This document shows positions 1-9,371 of a stretch of 64,000 nucleotides of DNA, piece after piece. The notes below the pieces were generated by a model. The model did no database searches. It was not told the DNA's origin and saw only the letters and a program-made list of their open reading frames with translations. Source of the DNA: Comamonas endophytica (GTDB taxonomy: Bacteria > Pseudomonadota > Gammaproteobacteria > Burkholderiales > Burkholderiaceae_C); assembly GCF_023634805.2 (NCBI RefSeq), contig NZ_CP106881.1, forward strand, positions 2,710,001 to 2,774,000. The letters run 5' to 3'. Position numbers and translations under genes: made by a program. Position 1 is the first letter of the stretch; every line of letters begins with the position of its first letter.

Positions 1-1068
1 GCCAAGGGCCTGGCCTTCCATTACGAACCCGAGGGCCAGCTGCCCGAATGGGTGCGCGCCGATGAAAAGCGCCTGCGCCAGATCCTGTTCAATCTGCTGG
101 GCAACGCGATCAAGTTCACCGTGCGCGGCTCGGTCACGCTGCGCGTGCGCCACAGCCGGCAGATGGCGCATGTATCGGTGATCGATACCGGCCCGGGCCT
201 GAGCGCCGACGAGCAGGCGCAGATCTTCGAGCCCTTTGCGCGCGGCTCGGGCGCGCATTCCAGCGCAGGCGCGGGCCTGGGGCTGACCATGGCCAAGATG
301 CTGACCGAGCTGATGGGCGGCGCGCTCAGCGTGCGCAGCCAGGCGGGGCAGGGCGCGGCCTTCGAGATCCGCCTGTTCCTGCCATCGCTGGAGCGCGGGC
401 CGGCGGCGCTGCCCGTGGCGCCGCGCCCCGTGGGTTATCTGGGCGCGACGCGCCGGCTGCTGGTGGTGGACAACGAGGAGGCCGACCGCGAGCTGCTGGC
501 GCAGCTGCTGGTGCCGCTGGGCTTCGCGCTGCAGCACGCGGCCAACGGCGCCGAGGCGCTGGCGCTGCTGGCCGCGGGCTATCGGCCCGATGCCATCTTC
601 ATGGACCTGGCGATGCCCGGCATGGACGGCTGGGAATGCCTGCGCCAGGTGCGCGAGATGCCGCTGGGCGAGGTCGCCTGCGCGATCGTCTCGGCCAACG
701 CCTTCGACCGCGAGATGCCCAATGACGTGGGCATCCGGCCGCAGGACTTTCTGGTCAAGCCGGTCCGCCACAGCGAGCTGCTGCAGTGGCTGGAAGACCG
801 GCTGGAGCTGGTCTGGCGCACTGCGCCCGCAGCCGCACCCGTTGCGCCAGTGCAGACAGCAGCCGGACTCGAAGGCGTACCCGAGGCAGCGCTCACTGCG
901 CTGCGCCAGTCGCTGGACTGGGGCTATATGCGCGGCGTGGCGCAGGCTTTGACGCAGCTGGCGCAGGACCACCCGCAGGCCGCGCCCGTCTGGCAACGGA
1001 TGCAGGCGCAGGCGCAGCAATTCCAGTTCGAGGCGATTACAGCGCAATTGAAAGACAAGGCCCGATGA
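1..1068 (+). CDS. Hybrid sensor histidine kinase, C-terminal part (5' end outside window)
   Basis: The reading frame is open from the first base, so the gene starts upstream of the window. The visible part begins inside a HATPase_c domain with an N-box (NLLGNAIKF), G1 box (DTGPGL), F box (FEPF) and G2 box (GAGLGL). A receiver domain follows, with acidic residues after LLVVD, a phospho-acceptor Asp in IFMDLAMPGMDG and the conserved Lys in FLVKP. A tail of about 70 residues rich in Ala, Leu and Gln ends the protein. It should phosphorylate itself and its own receiver, and probably the response regulator whose ATG overlaps its stop codon. The sensor domain, and therefore the signal, cannot be seen. 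The nearby urea operon is a possible target, but that is only proximity. Confidence 0.9.
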   Translation, partial: AKGLAFHYEPEGQLPEWVRADEKRLRQILFNLLGNAIKFTVRGSVTLRVRHSRQMAHVSVIDTGPGLSADEQAQIFEPFARGSGAHSSAGAGLGLTMAKMLTELMGGALSVRSQAGQGAAFEIRLFLPSLERGPAALPVAPRPVGYLGATRRLLVVDNEEADRELLAQLLVPLGFALQHAANGAEALALLAAGYRPDAIFMDLAMPGMDGWECLRQVREMPLGEVACAIVSANAFDREMPNDVGIRPQDFLVKPVRHSELLQWLEDRLELVWRTAPAAAPVAPVQTAAGLEGVPEAALTALRQSLDWGYMRGVAQALTQLAQDHPQAAPVWQRMQAQAQQFQFEAITAQLKDKAR

Positions 1069-2033
1069 TGGATTTCTCCCCCTCGCCCGCGCGCGGCGCC
1101 AGCCTGGTGCTGATCGTCGACGACGTGCCCGACAACCTGGCAATGCTGCATGACGCGCTCGACGCGGCGGGCTATATCGTGCTGGTCGCCACCAGCGGCG
1201 AGGCGGCGCTGGCGCGCGCCGCGCAGGCCCGGCCCGATATCGTGCTGCTCGACGCGCTGATGCCCGGCATGGACGGCTTCGAGGTCGCGCGCCGGCTCAA
1301 GGCCGATGCGCAGACGGCCCAGATTCCCATCGTCTTCATGACGGGGCTCACAGAAACCGAGCATCTGATTGCCGCGCTGGCGGCGGGGGGCGTCGACTAT
1401 GTGACCAAGCCGATCAAGCCCGCCGAGGTGCTGGCGCGCATGGGCGTGCACCTGGGCACGGCGCGGCGCGCGCAGGCCCAGCAGCAGCAGGCCGTGCAGG
1501 CGCGCAGCGCGCTCGATGCGTTTGGCTATGCCAGCCTCACGGTGCGCGTCGCCGACGGCCGCGTGCTGTGGCAGACCCCGCTGGCGCGCGAACTGCTGCG
1601 CCGCCACCTGGGAATCGAGGGGTTGCGCGCCATGCTTCCCGATGACATCACCGCCTGGATACAGCGCCAGCAGCCGACGCTTGCGCTGCAGCCCGAGCCG
1701 CCGCGCTGGACTTTCAATCATGGGCACGGCCCGGTCGTGCTGCGCCTGCACCCGCCATCGCCCGAGGCCGACGAGGGCGAGCTGCTGCTGGTCATGCGCG
1801 AGGAGTCCGATCTCGCGGCGCGCGAGACGCTGCGCCTGGCCTTCGGCATCACCGCCAAGGAAGCCGAGGTGCTGTATTGGCTGGCGCAGGGCAAGATCAA
1901 TCGCGACATCGCCGATATCGTCGGCAGCAGCCCGGCGACGGTGAAAAAGCACCTGGAGCGCATCTTCGCCAAGCTGGGGGTGGAGACGCGCACCGCGGCG
2001 GCGGCGATGGCGATGGCACGGCTGCCAGGGTGA
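1065..2033 (+). CDS. Response regulator, REC plus LuxR-type HTH
   Basis: The protein has 322 residues. An N-terminal receiver domain (about 12-130) carries the DD pair in LIVDDVPDN, the phospho-acceptor Asp near residue 63 in LLDALMPGMDG, and Lys in VTKPIKP. A middle region of about 110 residues has no clear match. A C-terminal LuxR/FixJ helix-turn-helix (about 258-320) reads ITAKEAEVLYWLAQGK...ATVKKHLERIFAKLGV. Two in-frame ATGs (1065 and 1068) overlap the kinase stop codon, so the pair is translationally coupled and almost certainly forms one two-component system. It should be a DNA-binding transcriptional regulator; its targets are unknown. The long middle region between REC and HTH is larger than in typical NarL-type regulators. 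Confidence 0.92.
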   Translation: MMDFSPSPARGASLVLIVDDVPDNLAMLHDALDAAGYIVLVATSGEAALARAAQARPDIVLLDALMPGMDGFEVARRLKADAQTAQIPIVFMTGLTETEHLIAALAAGGVDYVTKPIKPAEVLARMGVHLGTARRAQAQQQQAVQARSALDAFGYASLTVRVADGRVLWQTPLARELLRRHLGIEGLRAMLPDDITAWIQRQQPTLALQPEPPRWTFNHGHGPVVLRLHPPSPEADEGELLLVMREESDLAARETLRLAFGITAKEAEVLYWLAQGKINRDIADIVGSSPATVKKHLERIFAKLGVETRTAAAAMAMARLPG

Positions 2034-2104
2034 TCGGAATTGGCAATCCAAGACATCCAGATTTCCTACCCACGGCCGCTGCCGTCCTGCCTACACTGGT
2101 CGGC

Positions 2105-2632
2105 ATGACGCAGCAAAACTCCTCCTCCCCCTCCGAGCCCGCAGGCCTTGGCGACGACACATTGGCCTTTGCCGACAAGGTATTCGACGCCGCACGCAAC
2201 GGCGACACCGCAAGCCTGGCGCAATGGCTGGCCGCGGGCCTGGCGCCCGATCTGCGCAACGCCCAGGGCGACAGCCTGCTGATGCTCGCCAGCTACCACG
2301 GCCATGCACAGGCGGCCGCGCTGCTGCTCGAGCATGGCGCCGATGCGGCGCTGGTCAACCTGCGCGGCCTGTCCCCGCTGGCCGGCGCGGCCTTCAAGGG
2401 CGATCCAGCGATGGCCGAGCTGCTTCTGAGCCACGGCGCGGATGTCGACAGTCCTGCGCCCGATGGCCGCACGCCGCTGATGTTTGCGGCGATGTTCAAC
2501 CAGGTGGAAATCATGCAGCTGCTGATCGCGCGCGGCGCCCGCACCGATGCGCGCGACGCCCGGGGTGCGACGCCGCTGGACTGCGCGCTGGCGATGGGGG
2601 CGCAGGAGGCGGCGGGGTTTTTAAGGGGGTAG
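2105..2632 (+). CDS. Ankyrin-repeat protein
   Basis: The protein has 175 residues with about four ankyrin repeats (roughly 20-170). Typical signatures are GDSLLMLASYHGHAQAAALLLEHGAD, GLSPLAGAAFKGD and GRTPLMFAAMF. There is no signal peptide or membrane segment, so a cytoplasmic protein-binding role is likely; the partner is unknown. The ATG at 2105 is chosen because the Ser/Pro-rich N terminus leads straight into the first repeat and the preceding regulator ends only 71 bases upstream. The gene may be cotranscribed with the two-component system. It ends before a palindromic intergenic repeat that separates it from a convergent gene. Confidence 0.85.
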   Translation: MTQQNSSSPSEPAGLGDDTLAFADKVFDAARNGDTASLAQWLAAGLAPDLRNAQGDSLLMLASYHGHAQAAALLLEHGADAALVNLRGLSPLAGAAFKGDPAMAELLLSHGADVDSPAPDGRTPLMFAAMFNQVEIMQLLIARGARTDARDARGATPLDCALAMGAQEAAGFLRG

Positions 2633-2664
2633 GCAAGCGTTTTTGGCTTGGAGCGCAGGACCTT

Positions 2665-2746
2665 CATCCTTCGACGGGGCCGCCAAGGTAGGCTCAGGAC
2701 GAACGGAGTTTTAACCGTTCGTCCTGAGCCTGTCGAAGGATGGACG
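2665..2746. repeat. Interspersed palindromic repeat, copy 1
   Basis: Two inverted arms (2665-2707 and 2714-2744) share the core TTCGACaggCTCAGGACGAACG and its complement. The left arm carries an extra block of about 14 bases (gggccgccnaggt) inside the stem, so it is the long subtype. The element sits between the convergent ankyrin gene and ABC transporter gene. At least eight more copies occur in the window. Confidence 0.85.
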
Positions 2747-2758
2747 GCCAGCCCTCCA

Positions 2759-3962
2759 TCACACCCCCGGCCTTAGATGCCGCACCTCAATAACCACCAT
2801 CCGCCGAGACGCCTCCTCCAGCACCCGATCGATTCGTTCGCAATTCCCCTCATCCAGATTCGCATCCCATTCATCCAGCATCAGCAATCCCGGCGCCAGC
2901 GAAAGCGCGTTTTCGATTTCCTTGATGCGCCCCTGTCCCGTCGAAAGCCCGCTGGAGGAATCAAGAAAATGAATCTCCGGAGTCAGCAGCAGCGAATCAG
3001 GCACCAGGTCCTTGATGATTTTCAACAGGGTGGACTTGCCTGAACCATTGGCTCCCGTGACGCTGAATCGCCCGCAAGCAAGTTCGTTGCCCTGCAACGC
3101 AACGATGAGTTCACCGGGCTGCCATTGCGTTTCCTTCTCGTGAATGGAAATGCCCTGCAATGGCGTCCCATGCATCTCGTATCTCTCCAATGCCGAGAAA
3201 AAACCATCGAGATTGCGCAGCCTGGCCCGCACCAGAAAGAACTGGCTCAGATGGATGCTCAGCGAATGCACATTGCCAAACACCTGCAGGCTGCGCGGCA
3301 GCATCGCGACGAGGGCCCCGGCCAAGGACGCCGTGAAAATTTCGGCGAACTGCAGCAGGCCCAGCAAGGCCAGCGTTGAAATCACAATCGGGCAACAGGC
3401 CACCATCTGCTCCAGCAGCACATGGCGGTTGACCTGCGAAAAATAGCGCTGCAGCTTGGCATCCAGCCTGCCAAACCCCGCCGCGCGCATCTTGGGGCTG
3501 CCAAACATTGCCGCGTTCCAGGTGGGCTCCAGGCAAAGCAGCGCCTTCAGCCGCCGCTGCTGCATCTCGCCGGCCGTGCCTTCGATCCTGCGGCGCAGCG
3601 CCATGGCAGGCATGCGCGATGGTCGACTGCGCCTCGCCGGCCAGCCATTGGGCAATGGATTTCTTGTTGTTCTGCGATGCGTATTGCCTGCTTGTCGTGC
3701 AGATGGAAAGCAGGTGGGTTGAATATTCCTGCCAGATTTGATTAGCCGCGCGGGTGGTGAAGGAAGTCGCCATCGAGCTGGCGATGTAGCCCAGAAGTGC
3801 GTAGATGAAGAACAGCGAGATGTGATTCAGTACGTGATCGATCTCTCCTTCGGACAGGGCGGCACCGGCCTGGGCTATGTAGTAGGTGGAGAGGGCCAGG
3901 AGCAATTGCTGAGTCAGGGTGAGGCCCAGGGCGCAGAGGAAGCGCGGGTTGCGAAATACCAT
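2759..3962 (-). pseudogene. ABC transporter (membrane plus ATPase), interrupted by a frameshift near 3600-3612
   Basis: Two minus-strand frames together spell one transporter of about 400 residues. The first frame (3962 to about 3606) gives an N-terminal membrane part with two hydrophobic segments. The second (about 3604 to 2759) continues with another membrane pair, then an ATPase with Walker A GANGSGKST, a signature-like LSTGQ, Walker B LLMLDEWDANLDE and a switch region VVIEVRH. Joining them needs a one-base change close to 3605. The LSTGQ and DEW pattern recalls cyclic-peptide/siderophore exporters of the SyrD/PvdE type, but the protein is short (those are about 550 residues). It could be a decayed gene, a programmed frameshift or a sequencing error. 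ATG 3962 opens a hydrophobic N terminus; no other gene is cotranscribed. Confidence 0.75.
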
Positions 3963-4077
3963 CGACCTGAATACTGAACCGGTGGGGGAGGTGGGGCATG
4001 CCGGAGGAGGGCGTGTTCTTCTAAAGTGGCAAAGCGGTGCCGTAGGGGCGGCTCGTTGTACTTTTTGACGACAGGCC

Positions 4078-4223
4078 GTCCATCCTTCGATCCTTCGACA
4101 AGCTCAGGATCAGGACGAACGGTTGCTGAGGCCTGCGCCAGCTGCAGGCGTCTGCTCGGGGCAAGCGGCAAAAAACCGTTCGCCCTGAGCTTGCCTGGGC
4201 GGCCCCGTCGAAGGGTGAACGGC
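4078..4223. repeat. Interspersed palindromic repeat, copy 2
   Basis: Left arm 4078-4122 (ccatccttcgatccttcgac, then the CTCAGGATCAGGACGAACGG variant with a small internal duplication) and right arm 4175-4223, which includes the long-subtype block tgcctgggcggcccc. The arms are separated by about 50 bases. This copy lies between divergent genes, unlike most others. The rest of the 3963-4380 gap shows no clear promoter beyond a ribosome-binding site (AGGAG) before urtA. Confidence 0.8.
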
Positions 4224-4380
4224 CTGCGCAATAGTGCTCCTGCAGCGCATCCTCCCGCCCCTCATACGCCATCCGGCGTATATCCCAAACCCCCTCCCAT
4301 CCATAGCATTGTCCCCAAGGTGCTGACCAAAGCCGAGGGCATTTGCAGCACCTGCCCAACCACCCCAGGAGCCGCTGACC

Positions 4381-5649
4381 ATGCACCGTCGTTTCACCCT
4401 TCAATCCCTGGCTGCCGCGGCAGCGATCGCTGGTCTCGGCCTGGGCGCCATGCCGGCGTGGGCCGCGGACACCATCAAGGTGGGCGTGCTGCACAGCCTG
4501 TCGGGCACCATGGCGATCTCGGAAACCGTGCTCAAGGACACGGTGCTGATGGCCATCGACGAGATCAATGCGTCGGGCGGCGTGCTGGGCAAGAAGCTCG
4601 AGCCGGTCGTCGTCGACCCCGCCTCGAACTGGCCGCTGTTCGCCGAGAAGGCCAAGCAGCTGCTGGGCCAGGACAAGGTCTCCGTGATCTTCGGCGGCTG
4701 GACCAGCGTGAGCCGCAAGTCGGTGCTGCCCGTCGTCGAGGAAATGAACGGCCTGCTGTTCTACCCCGTGCAGTACGAGGGCGAGGAGCTGTCGAAGAAC
4801 GTGTTCTACACCGGCGCCGCGCCGAACCAGCAGGCCATTCCCGCGGTGGATTACCTGATGGGCAAGGACGGCGGCAGCGCCAAGCGCTGGGTGCTGCTGG
4901 GCACCGACTACGTGTACCCGCGCACCACCAACAAGATCCTGCGCGCCTACCTCAAGTCCAAGGGCGTGAAGGACAGCGACATCGACGAGAAGTACACGCC
5001 CTTCGGCCACAGCGACTACCAGACCATCGTCGCCGACATCAAGAAGTTCAGCCAGGGCGGCAAGACCGCCGTGGTCTCGACCATCAATGGCGACTCCAAC
5101 GTGCCCTTCTACAAGGAACTGGGCAACGCCGGCCTGAAGGCCACCGATGTGCCCGTCGTCGCCTTCTCGGTGGGCGAGGAGGAGCTGCGCGGCGTGGACA
5201 CCAAGCCGCTGGTCGGGCACCTGGCCGCCTGGAACTACTTCATGTCGATCAAGAACCCCGAGAACACGGCGTTCATCAAGAAGTGGAGCGACTACGCCAA
5301 GGCCAAGAACATCGCCGGCCACAAGGACCGTCCGCTGACCAACGACCCGATGGAAGCCACCTACATCGGCATCCACATGTGGAAGCAGGCCGTGGAGAAG
5401 GCCAAGAGCACCGACGTGGACAAGGTGATTGCCGCGATGGCCGGCCAGACCTTCAAGGCGCCGAGCGGCATCGTCAGCAAGATGGACGAGAAGAACCACC
5501 ATCTGCACAAGAACGTGTTCATCGGCGAGATCAAGGCCGACGGCCAGTTCAATGTGGTGTGGAAGACGCCCGCGCCCGTGAAGGCCAAGCCGTGGAGCCC
5601 CTACATCCCCGGCAACGACAAGAAGAAAGACGAACCCGAGAAAAAGTGA
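4381..5649 (+). CDS. urtA: Urea ABC transporter, substrate-binding protein UrtA
   Basis: The protein has 422 residues. It starts with a cleavable signal peptide (MHRRFTLQSLAAAAAIAGLG, cleavage likely after AWA) and continues with a type-I periplasmic binding fold of the amide/urea branch: IKVGVLHSLSGTMAISE, then FGGWTSVSRKSVLPVVEE and LFYPVQYEGEE, all characteristic of UrtA. It binds urea, or short amides, in the periplasm and delivers it to UrtBC. The length is normal for the family. AGGAG lies about ten bases before the ATG. It is the first gene of urtABCDE, and a GC-rich stem-loop follows it, as is common after highly expressed binding-protein genes. Confidence 0.96.
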   Translation: MHRRFTLQSLAAAAAIAGLGLGAMPAWAADTIKVGVLHSLSGTMAISETVLKDTVLMAIDEINASGGVLGKKLEPVVVDPASNWPLFAEKAKQLLGQDKVSVIFGGWTSVSRKSVLPVVEEMNGLLFYPVQYEGEELSKNVFYTGAAPNQQAIPAVDYLMGKDGGSAKRWVLLGTDYVYPRTTNKILRAYLKSKGVKDSDIDEKYTPFGHSDYQTIVADIKKFSQGGKTAVVSTINGDSNVPFYKELGNAGLKATDVPVVAFSVGEEELRGVDTKPLVGHLAAWNYFMSIKNPENTAFIKKWSDYAKAKNIAGHKDRPLTNDPMEATYIGIHMWKQAVEKAKSTDVDKVIAAMAGQTFKAPSGIVSKMDEKNHHLHKNVFIGEIKADGQFNVVWKTPAPVKAKPWSPYIPGNDKKKDEPEKK

Positions 5650-5662
5650 TCGGGTGAAACCC

Positions 5663-5713
5663 GGCCGCGGCACTGCGCTGCGGCCCCTCAATCGACGTGG
5701 CCTGCAGTGCAGG
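5663..5713 (+). other. GC-rich stem-loops between urtA and urtB
   Basis: GGCCGC at 5663-5668 can pair with GCGGCC at 5680-5685, and a short palindrome CCTGCAGTGCAGG lies at 5701-5713. No T-tract follows, so these are not intrinsic terminators. They may protect the 3' end of a urtA message or lower readthrough into urtB. This role is inferred from position only. Confidence 0.4.
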
Positions 5714-5744
5714 CCGCGCGTCTTTATCGGAAATCGCCACCACC

Positions 5745-7340
5745 ATGCTTGGACACTTACTGACCACCGGCCTGCGCCGCGCCGCGCTGGCCTGCGCGCT
5801 GCTGGGCGCGACGGCCGCACAGGCGCTCACGCCCGATCAGGCGCTGGCCATGGCGCAGGGCGACTCGGAATCGCGCATTGCCGCCATCGCCGCCGCGCTG
5901 CAGCAACCCGACGCAAAACTGGACGCCTATCTGCGCGCCATGGCCGATGACGCCGTGGTGGTCGCCGAAGGCCGCGCGCTTGTCGTGCAAAGTGGCCAGG
6001 CCAGCGACCCCGTGACGGGCGCCTCCGCGGCGCTGCCCGAGGGCGCCGAAGAGGTCATGAACAACAACCGCATGCGCGGCGAGATTGCCGGCGCACTGGC
6101 CGCGCTCGATCTGTTTGCGCCCGACACCCTGCGCCGGCGCGAGGCCGCGCAGGCCATGCTCAAGCAGCCTTCGCCCGAACGCATTGCGCTGCTCGACCGC
6201 GCGCTGGCCGAGGAAAAGGACACGCTCACGCGCCAGTCGCTGGAGCTGGCGCGCTCGGCCGCGCTGCTGGGCAGCGAGGACCCGGCGCAGCGCCGCGAAG
6301 CCGCCGCCACCGTGGGCGAAAGCGCCTCGCCGCAGGCGCGCCTGCTGCTGCAGACGCAGTTGTCCGAAGAGAGCGACGCGACGGTGCAGGCGCAGCTGCG
6401 CCGCTCGCTCGCTCAGGTCGATGACCGCCTGGCCTGGGGCGAGCGCCTGGGCGTGGTGTTCACCGGCATCAGCCTGGGCTCGATCCTGCTGCTGGTGGCG
6501 CTGGGCCTGGCCATCACCTACGGCCTGATGGGCGTGATCAACATGGCGCATGGCGAGCTGATGATGATCGGCGCCTATGCCACCTATCTGGTGCAGAACC
6601 TGTTCCAGGCCTATTTCCCCGGCGCCTTCGACTGGTATCTGCTGGCGGCCGTGCCGCTGTCCTTCCTGGCCGCGGCCGCGGTGGGCGCGCTGATGGAGCG
6701 CACGGTGCTGCGTTTTCTCTACGGCCGTCCGCTGGAAACGCTGCTCGCCACCTGGGGCATCAGCCTGGTGCTGATGCAGACGGTGCGCTCCTTGTTCGGC
6801 GCGCAGAACGTCGGTGTGGAGAACCCCATCTGGATGAGCGGCGGCTGGCAGCTGTTGCCGAACCTGACGCTGCCGCTCAACCGCCTGGTGATCATCGTAT
6901 TTGCCGCCGCGGTGCTGCTGGCGATGGCCTGGACCATCGGCCGCACCCGCCTGGGCCTCTTCGTGCGCGGCGTCACGCAGAACCGCGCCATGGCCGCCTG
7001 CGTGGGCGTGAACACGGCGCGCGTCGACACCATGGCCTTCGCGCTGGGATCGGGCGTCGCGGGCCTGGCGGGCTGCGCGCTCAGCCAGGTCGGCAACGTC
7101 GGCCCGGACCTGGGGCAGAGCTACATCGTCGATGCCTTCATGGTGGTGGTTCTGGGCGGCGTGGGCCAGTTGCTGGGCACCGTCTATGCGGCGCTGGGCC
7201 TGGGCATCCTGGGCAAGTTCCTCGAGGGCTGGACCGGTGCGGTGCTGGCCAAGATCGCGGTGCTGGTGTTCATCATTGTCTTCATCCAGAAGCGTCCTCA
7301 AGGCATTTTTGCAATGAAAGGCCGCAGCGCGGAGGCTTGA
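5745..7340 (+). CDS. urtB: Urea ABC transporter, permease UrtB
   Basis: The protein has 531 residues. A signal-like N terminus and a helical, Ala-rich periplasmic extension of about 220 residues precede the LivH-type permease domain (about 240-525). That domain carries ALGLAITYGLMGVINMAHGELMMIGAY and the exit segment GGVGQLLGTVYAALGLGILGKFLEGW. The long extension is typical of UrtB and absent from amino-acid LivH proteins. It pairs with UrtC to form the channel in the inner membrane. The ATG at 5745 is chosen because the signal-like sequence begins there; an in-frame GTG 48 bases upstream has no better support. Confidence 0.95.
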   Translation: MLGHLLTTGLRRAALACALLGATAAQALTPDQALAMAQGDSESRIAAIAAALQQPDAKLDAYLRAMADDAVVVAEGRALVVQSGQASDPVTGASAALPEGAEEVMNNNRMRGEIAGALAALDLFAPDTLRRREAAQAMLKQPSPERIALLDRALAEEKDTLTRQSLELARSAALLGSEDPAQRREAAATVGESASPQARLLLQTQLSEESDATVQAQLRRSLAQVDDRLAWGERLGVVFTGISLGSILLLVALGLAITYGLMGVINMAHGELMMIGAYATYLVQNLFQAYFPGAFDWYLLAAVPLSFLAAAAVGALMERTVLRFLYGRPLETLLATWGISLVLMQTVRSLFGAQNVGVENPIWMSGGWQLLPNLTLPLNRLVIIVFAAAVLLAMAWTIGRTRLGLFVRGVTQNRAMAACVGVNTARVDTMAFALGSGVAGLAGCALSQVGNVGPDLGQSYIVDAFMVVVLGGVGQLLGTVYAALGLGILGKFLEGWTGAVLAKIAVLVFIIVFIQKRPQGIFAMKGRSAEA

Positions 7341-7342
7341 AA

Positions 7343-8491
7343 ATGCAGTTGAATTCTTCCATTCCTCCCCTGGTGCTGCCGGCCCCGAAGCCACTGCTGT
7401 CCGGCCGCGGCTGGGCGGTGTTCCTGGTGGCGCTGGTCACCATCTGCGCCATCGCGCCGCTGCTCAATCTGTGGGTGCCGGCGGGCAGCGCCCTGCACCT
7501 GTCCGACTACGCGGTATCGCTGCTGGGCAAGATCATGTGCTATGCGATCTGCGCGCTGGCCATGGACCTGATCTGGGGCTACGCCGGCATCCTGAGCCTG
7601 GGCCATGGCCTGTTCTTCGCGCTCGGCGGCTACGTGATGGGCATGTACCTGATGCGCCAGATCGGCGCCGACGGCAACTCGGGCAGCGCGCTGCCGGACT
7701 TCATGGTGTTCCTCGACTGGAAGGAACTGCCCTGGCACTGGCAGCTCAGCGGCAGCTTCATCGCGACGCTGTTGCTGGTGCTGGCCGTGCCGGGCCTGGT
7801 GGCCTTCGTGTTCGGCTATTTCGCCTTCCGTTCGCGCATCAAGGGCGTGTACTTCTCGATCATCACGCAGGCGCTGACCTATGCTGCCATGCTGCTGTTC
7901 TTCCGCAACGAGACGGGCCTGGGCGGCAACAACGGCTTCACCGATTTCAAGCGGATTCTTGGCGTGGCGATCGCGACGCCGCAGATGCGCATGTTCCTGT
8001 TCGTGCTCACCGGCTGCGTGCTGCTGGGCTGCTACCTGTTCGCGCGCTGGCTGGTGCAGAGCAAGTTCGGCCGCGTGCTGCAGGCCATCCGCGACGCCGA
8101 GACGCGCGTGATGTTCTCGGGCTACTCGCCGCTGCCCTACAAGCTCACGATCTGGTGCATCAGCGCCATGATGTGCGGCATCGCCGGCGCGCTCTATGTG
8201 CCGCAGGTGGGCATCATCAACCCGGGCGAGATGAGCACGGCGAACTCCATCGAGATGGCGGTGTGGGCCGCGGTGGGCGGGCGCGCCACGCTGATCGGGC
8301 CGATCGCCGGCGCCTTCATCGTCAACGGCGCCAAGAGCTGGCTCACGGTGAGCGCGCCCGAGTTCTGGCTGTATTTCCTCGGCGCGCTGTTCATCGGCGT
8401 GACATTGTTCCTGCCTCAAGGCGTGGTGGGACTGGTGCGGCAGCTGCGCGGCCTGCGCCGCTCCAAACCCGAAGCTGGAGAATTGCCATGA
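7343..8491 (+). CDS. urtC: Urea ABC transporter, permease UrtC
   Basis: The protein has 382 residues with about nine hydrophobic segments and the LivM-type motif CALAMDLIWGYAGILSLGHG. The segments YFSIITQALTYAAMLLFF and LPQGVVGL near the C terminus also fit the family. It forms the urea channel with UrtB. The ATG at 7343 lies two bases after the urtB stop; a TTG at 7337 overlaps that stop and is a weaker choice. The stop overlaps the urtD start in an ATGA, so the four downstream genes look translationally linked. Confidence 0.95.
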   Translation: MQLNSSIPPLVLPAPKPLLSGRGWAVFLVALVTICAIAPLLNLWVPAGSALHLSDYAVSLLGKIMCYAICALAMDLIWGYAGILSLGHGLFFALGGYVMGMYLMRQIGADGNSGSALPDFMVFLDWKELPWHWQLSGSFIATLLLVLAVPGLVAFVFGYFAFRSRIKGVYFSIITQALTYAAMLLFFRNETGLGGNNGFTDFKRILGVAIATPQMRMFLFVLTGCVLLGCYLFARWLVQSKFGRVLQAIRDAETRVMFSGYSPLPYKLTIWCISAMMCGIAGALYVPQVGIINPGEMSTANSIEMAVWAAVGGRATLIGPIAGAFIVNGAKSWLTVSAPEFWLYFLGALFIGVTLFLPQGVVGLVRQLRGLRRSKPEAGELP

Positions 8492-9366
8492 CCCCCGATC
8501 AGATGGAAGCCGGCGCCGAGCGCCTGGCGGCTCTGGAAGCGCGCCGCGCGGCGCAGATCCCTGGCGACTCGGGCGGGCGCAGCGCGAGCTACGCGCGCGC
8601 GGCCGTGCCCGGCGAGGTCGATGTGACCCATGGCCGCATCCTGTACCTCGAAGACGTGCATGTGAGCTTCGACGGCTTCAAGGCCATCAACGGCCTGAAC
8701 CTGGATATCGCGCCGGGCGAGCTGCGCTGCATCATCGGCCCGAACGGCGCGGGCAAGACGACGATGATGGACATCATCACCGGCAAGACGCGCCCCGACC
8801 GCGGCACGGTGTTCTTCGGCTCCACCATCGATCTGCTGCGCCACAACGAGCCGCAGATCGCGCAGCTGGGCATCGGCCGCAAGTTCCAGAAACCGACGGT
8901 CTTCGAGAACCTCACGGTGTTCGAGAACCTGGAGCTGGCGCTGAAGACCCACAAGGGCGTGCGCCACGCGATGTTCTTCCGCCTCGACAGCGCGCAGAAG
9001 GACCGCCTCGCCGAGGTGCTGCACACCATTCACCTGGCCGATGCGGTGACGCGCCTGGCCGGCGTGCTGAGCCACGGCCAGAAGCAGTGGCTCGAGATCG
9101 GCATGCTGCTGATGCAGGAGCCCAAGCTGCTGCTGCTCGACGAGCCCGTGGCCGGCATGACCGACGAGGAAACGGTGCGCACCGCCGAGCTGTTCCTGCG
9201 CCTGAAGGGCCGGCACTCGCTGATGGTGGTCGAACACGATATGTCCTTCATTGCCGCGATCTCCGAGAAGGTGACGGTGCTGTGCGACGGCGCGGTCCTG
9301 GCCGAGGGCCCCCTGGCCCAGGTGCAGGCCGACGAGCGCGTGGTCGAAGTCTATCTGGGGCGCTAA
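8488..9366 (+). CDS. urtD: Urea ABC transporter, ATPase UrtD
   Basis: The protein has 292 residues. An N-terminal extension of about 45 residues precedes the ATPase core, which has Walker A GPNGAGKTTMMDIITGKTRP, signature LSHGQKQWLEIGM, Walker B LLLLDEPVAGM and H-loop VVEHD. The LSHGQ signature and the phrase GRKFQKPTVFENLTVFENLELAL are hallmarks of UrtD as opposed to LivG. It hydrolyses ATP on the cytoplasmic face of UrtBC. The start overlaps the urtC stop by four bases. Confidence 0.96.
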   Translation: MTPDQMEAGAERLAALEARRAAQIPGDSGGRSASYARAAVPGEVDVTHGRILYLEDVHVSFDGFKAINGLNLDIAPGELRCIIGPNGAGKTTMMDIITGKTRPDRGTVFFGSTIDLLRHNEPQIAQLGIGRKFQKPTVFENLTVFENLELALKTHKGVRHAMFFRLDSAQKDRLAEVLHTIHLADAVTRLAGVLSHGQKQWLEIGMLLMQEPKLLLLDEPVAGMTDEETVRTAELFLRLKGRHSLMVVEHDMSFIAAISEKVTVLCDGAVLAEGPLAQVQADERVVEVYLGR

Positions 9367-9371
9367 AAATC

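Noticed and set aside
4021..5820. Long open frames on the minus strand opposite urtA and urtB (for example 599 and 545 residues)
   Set aside because: They are His/Ala/Arg-rich shadow frames caused by high GC third positions in well-supported genes, with no family pattern.
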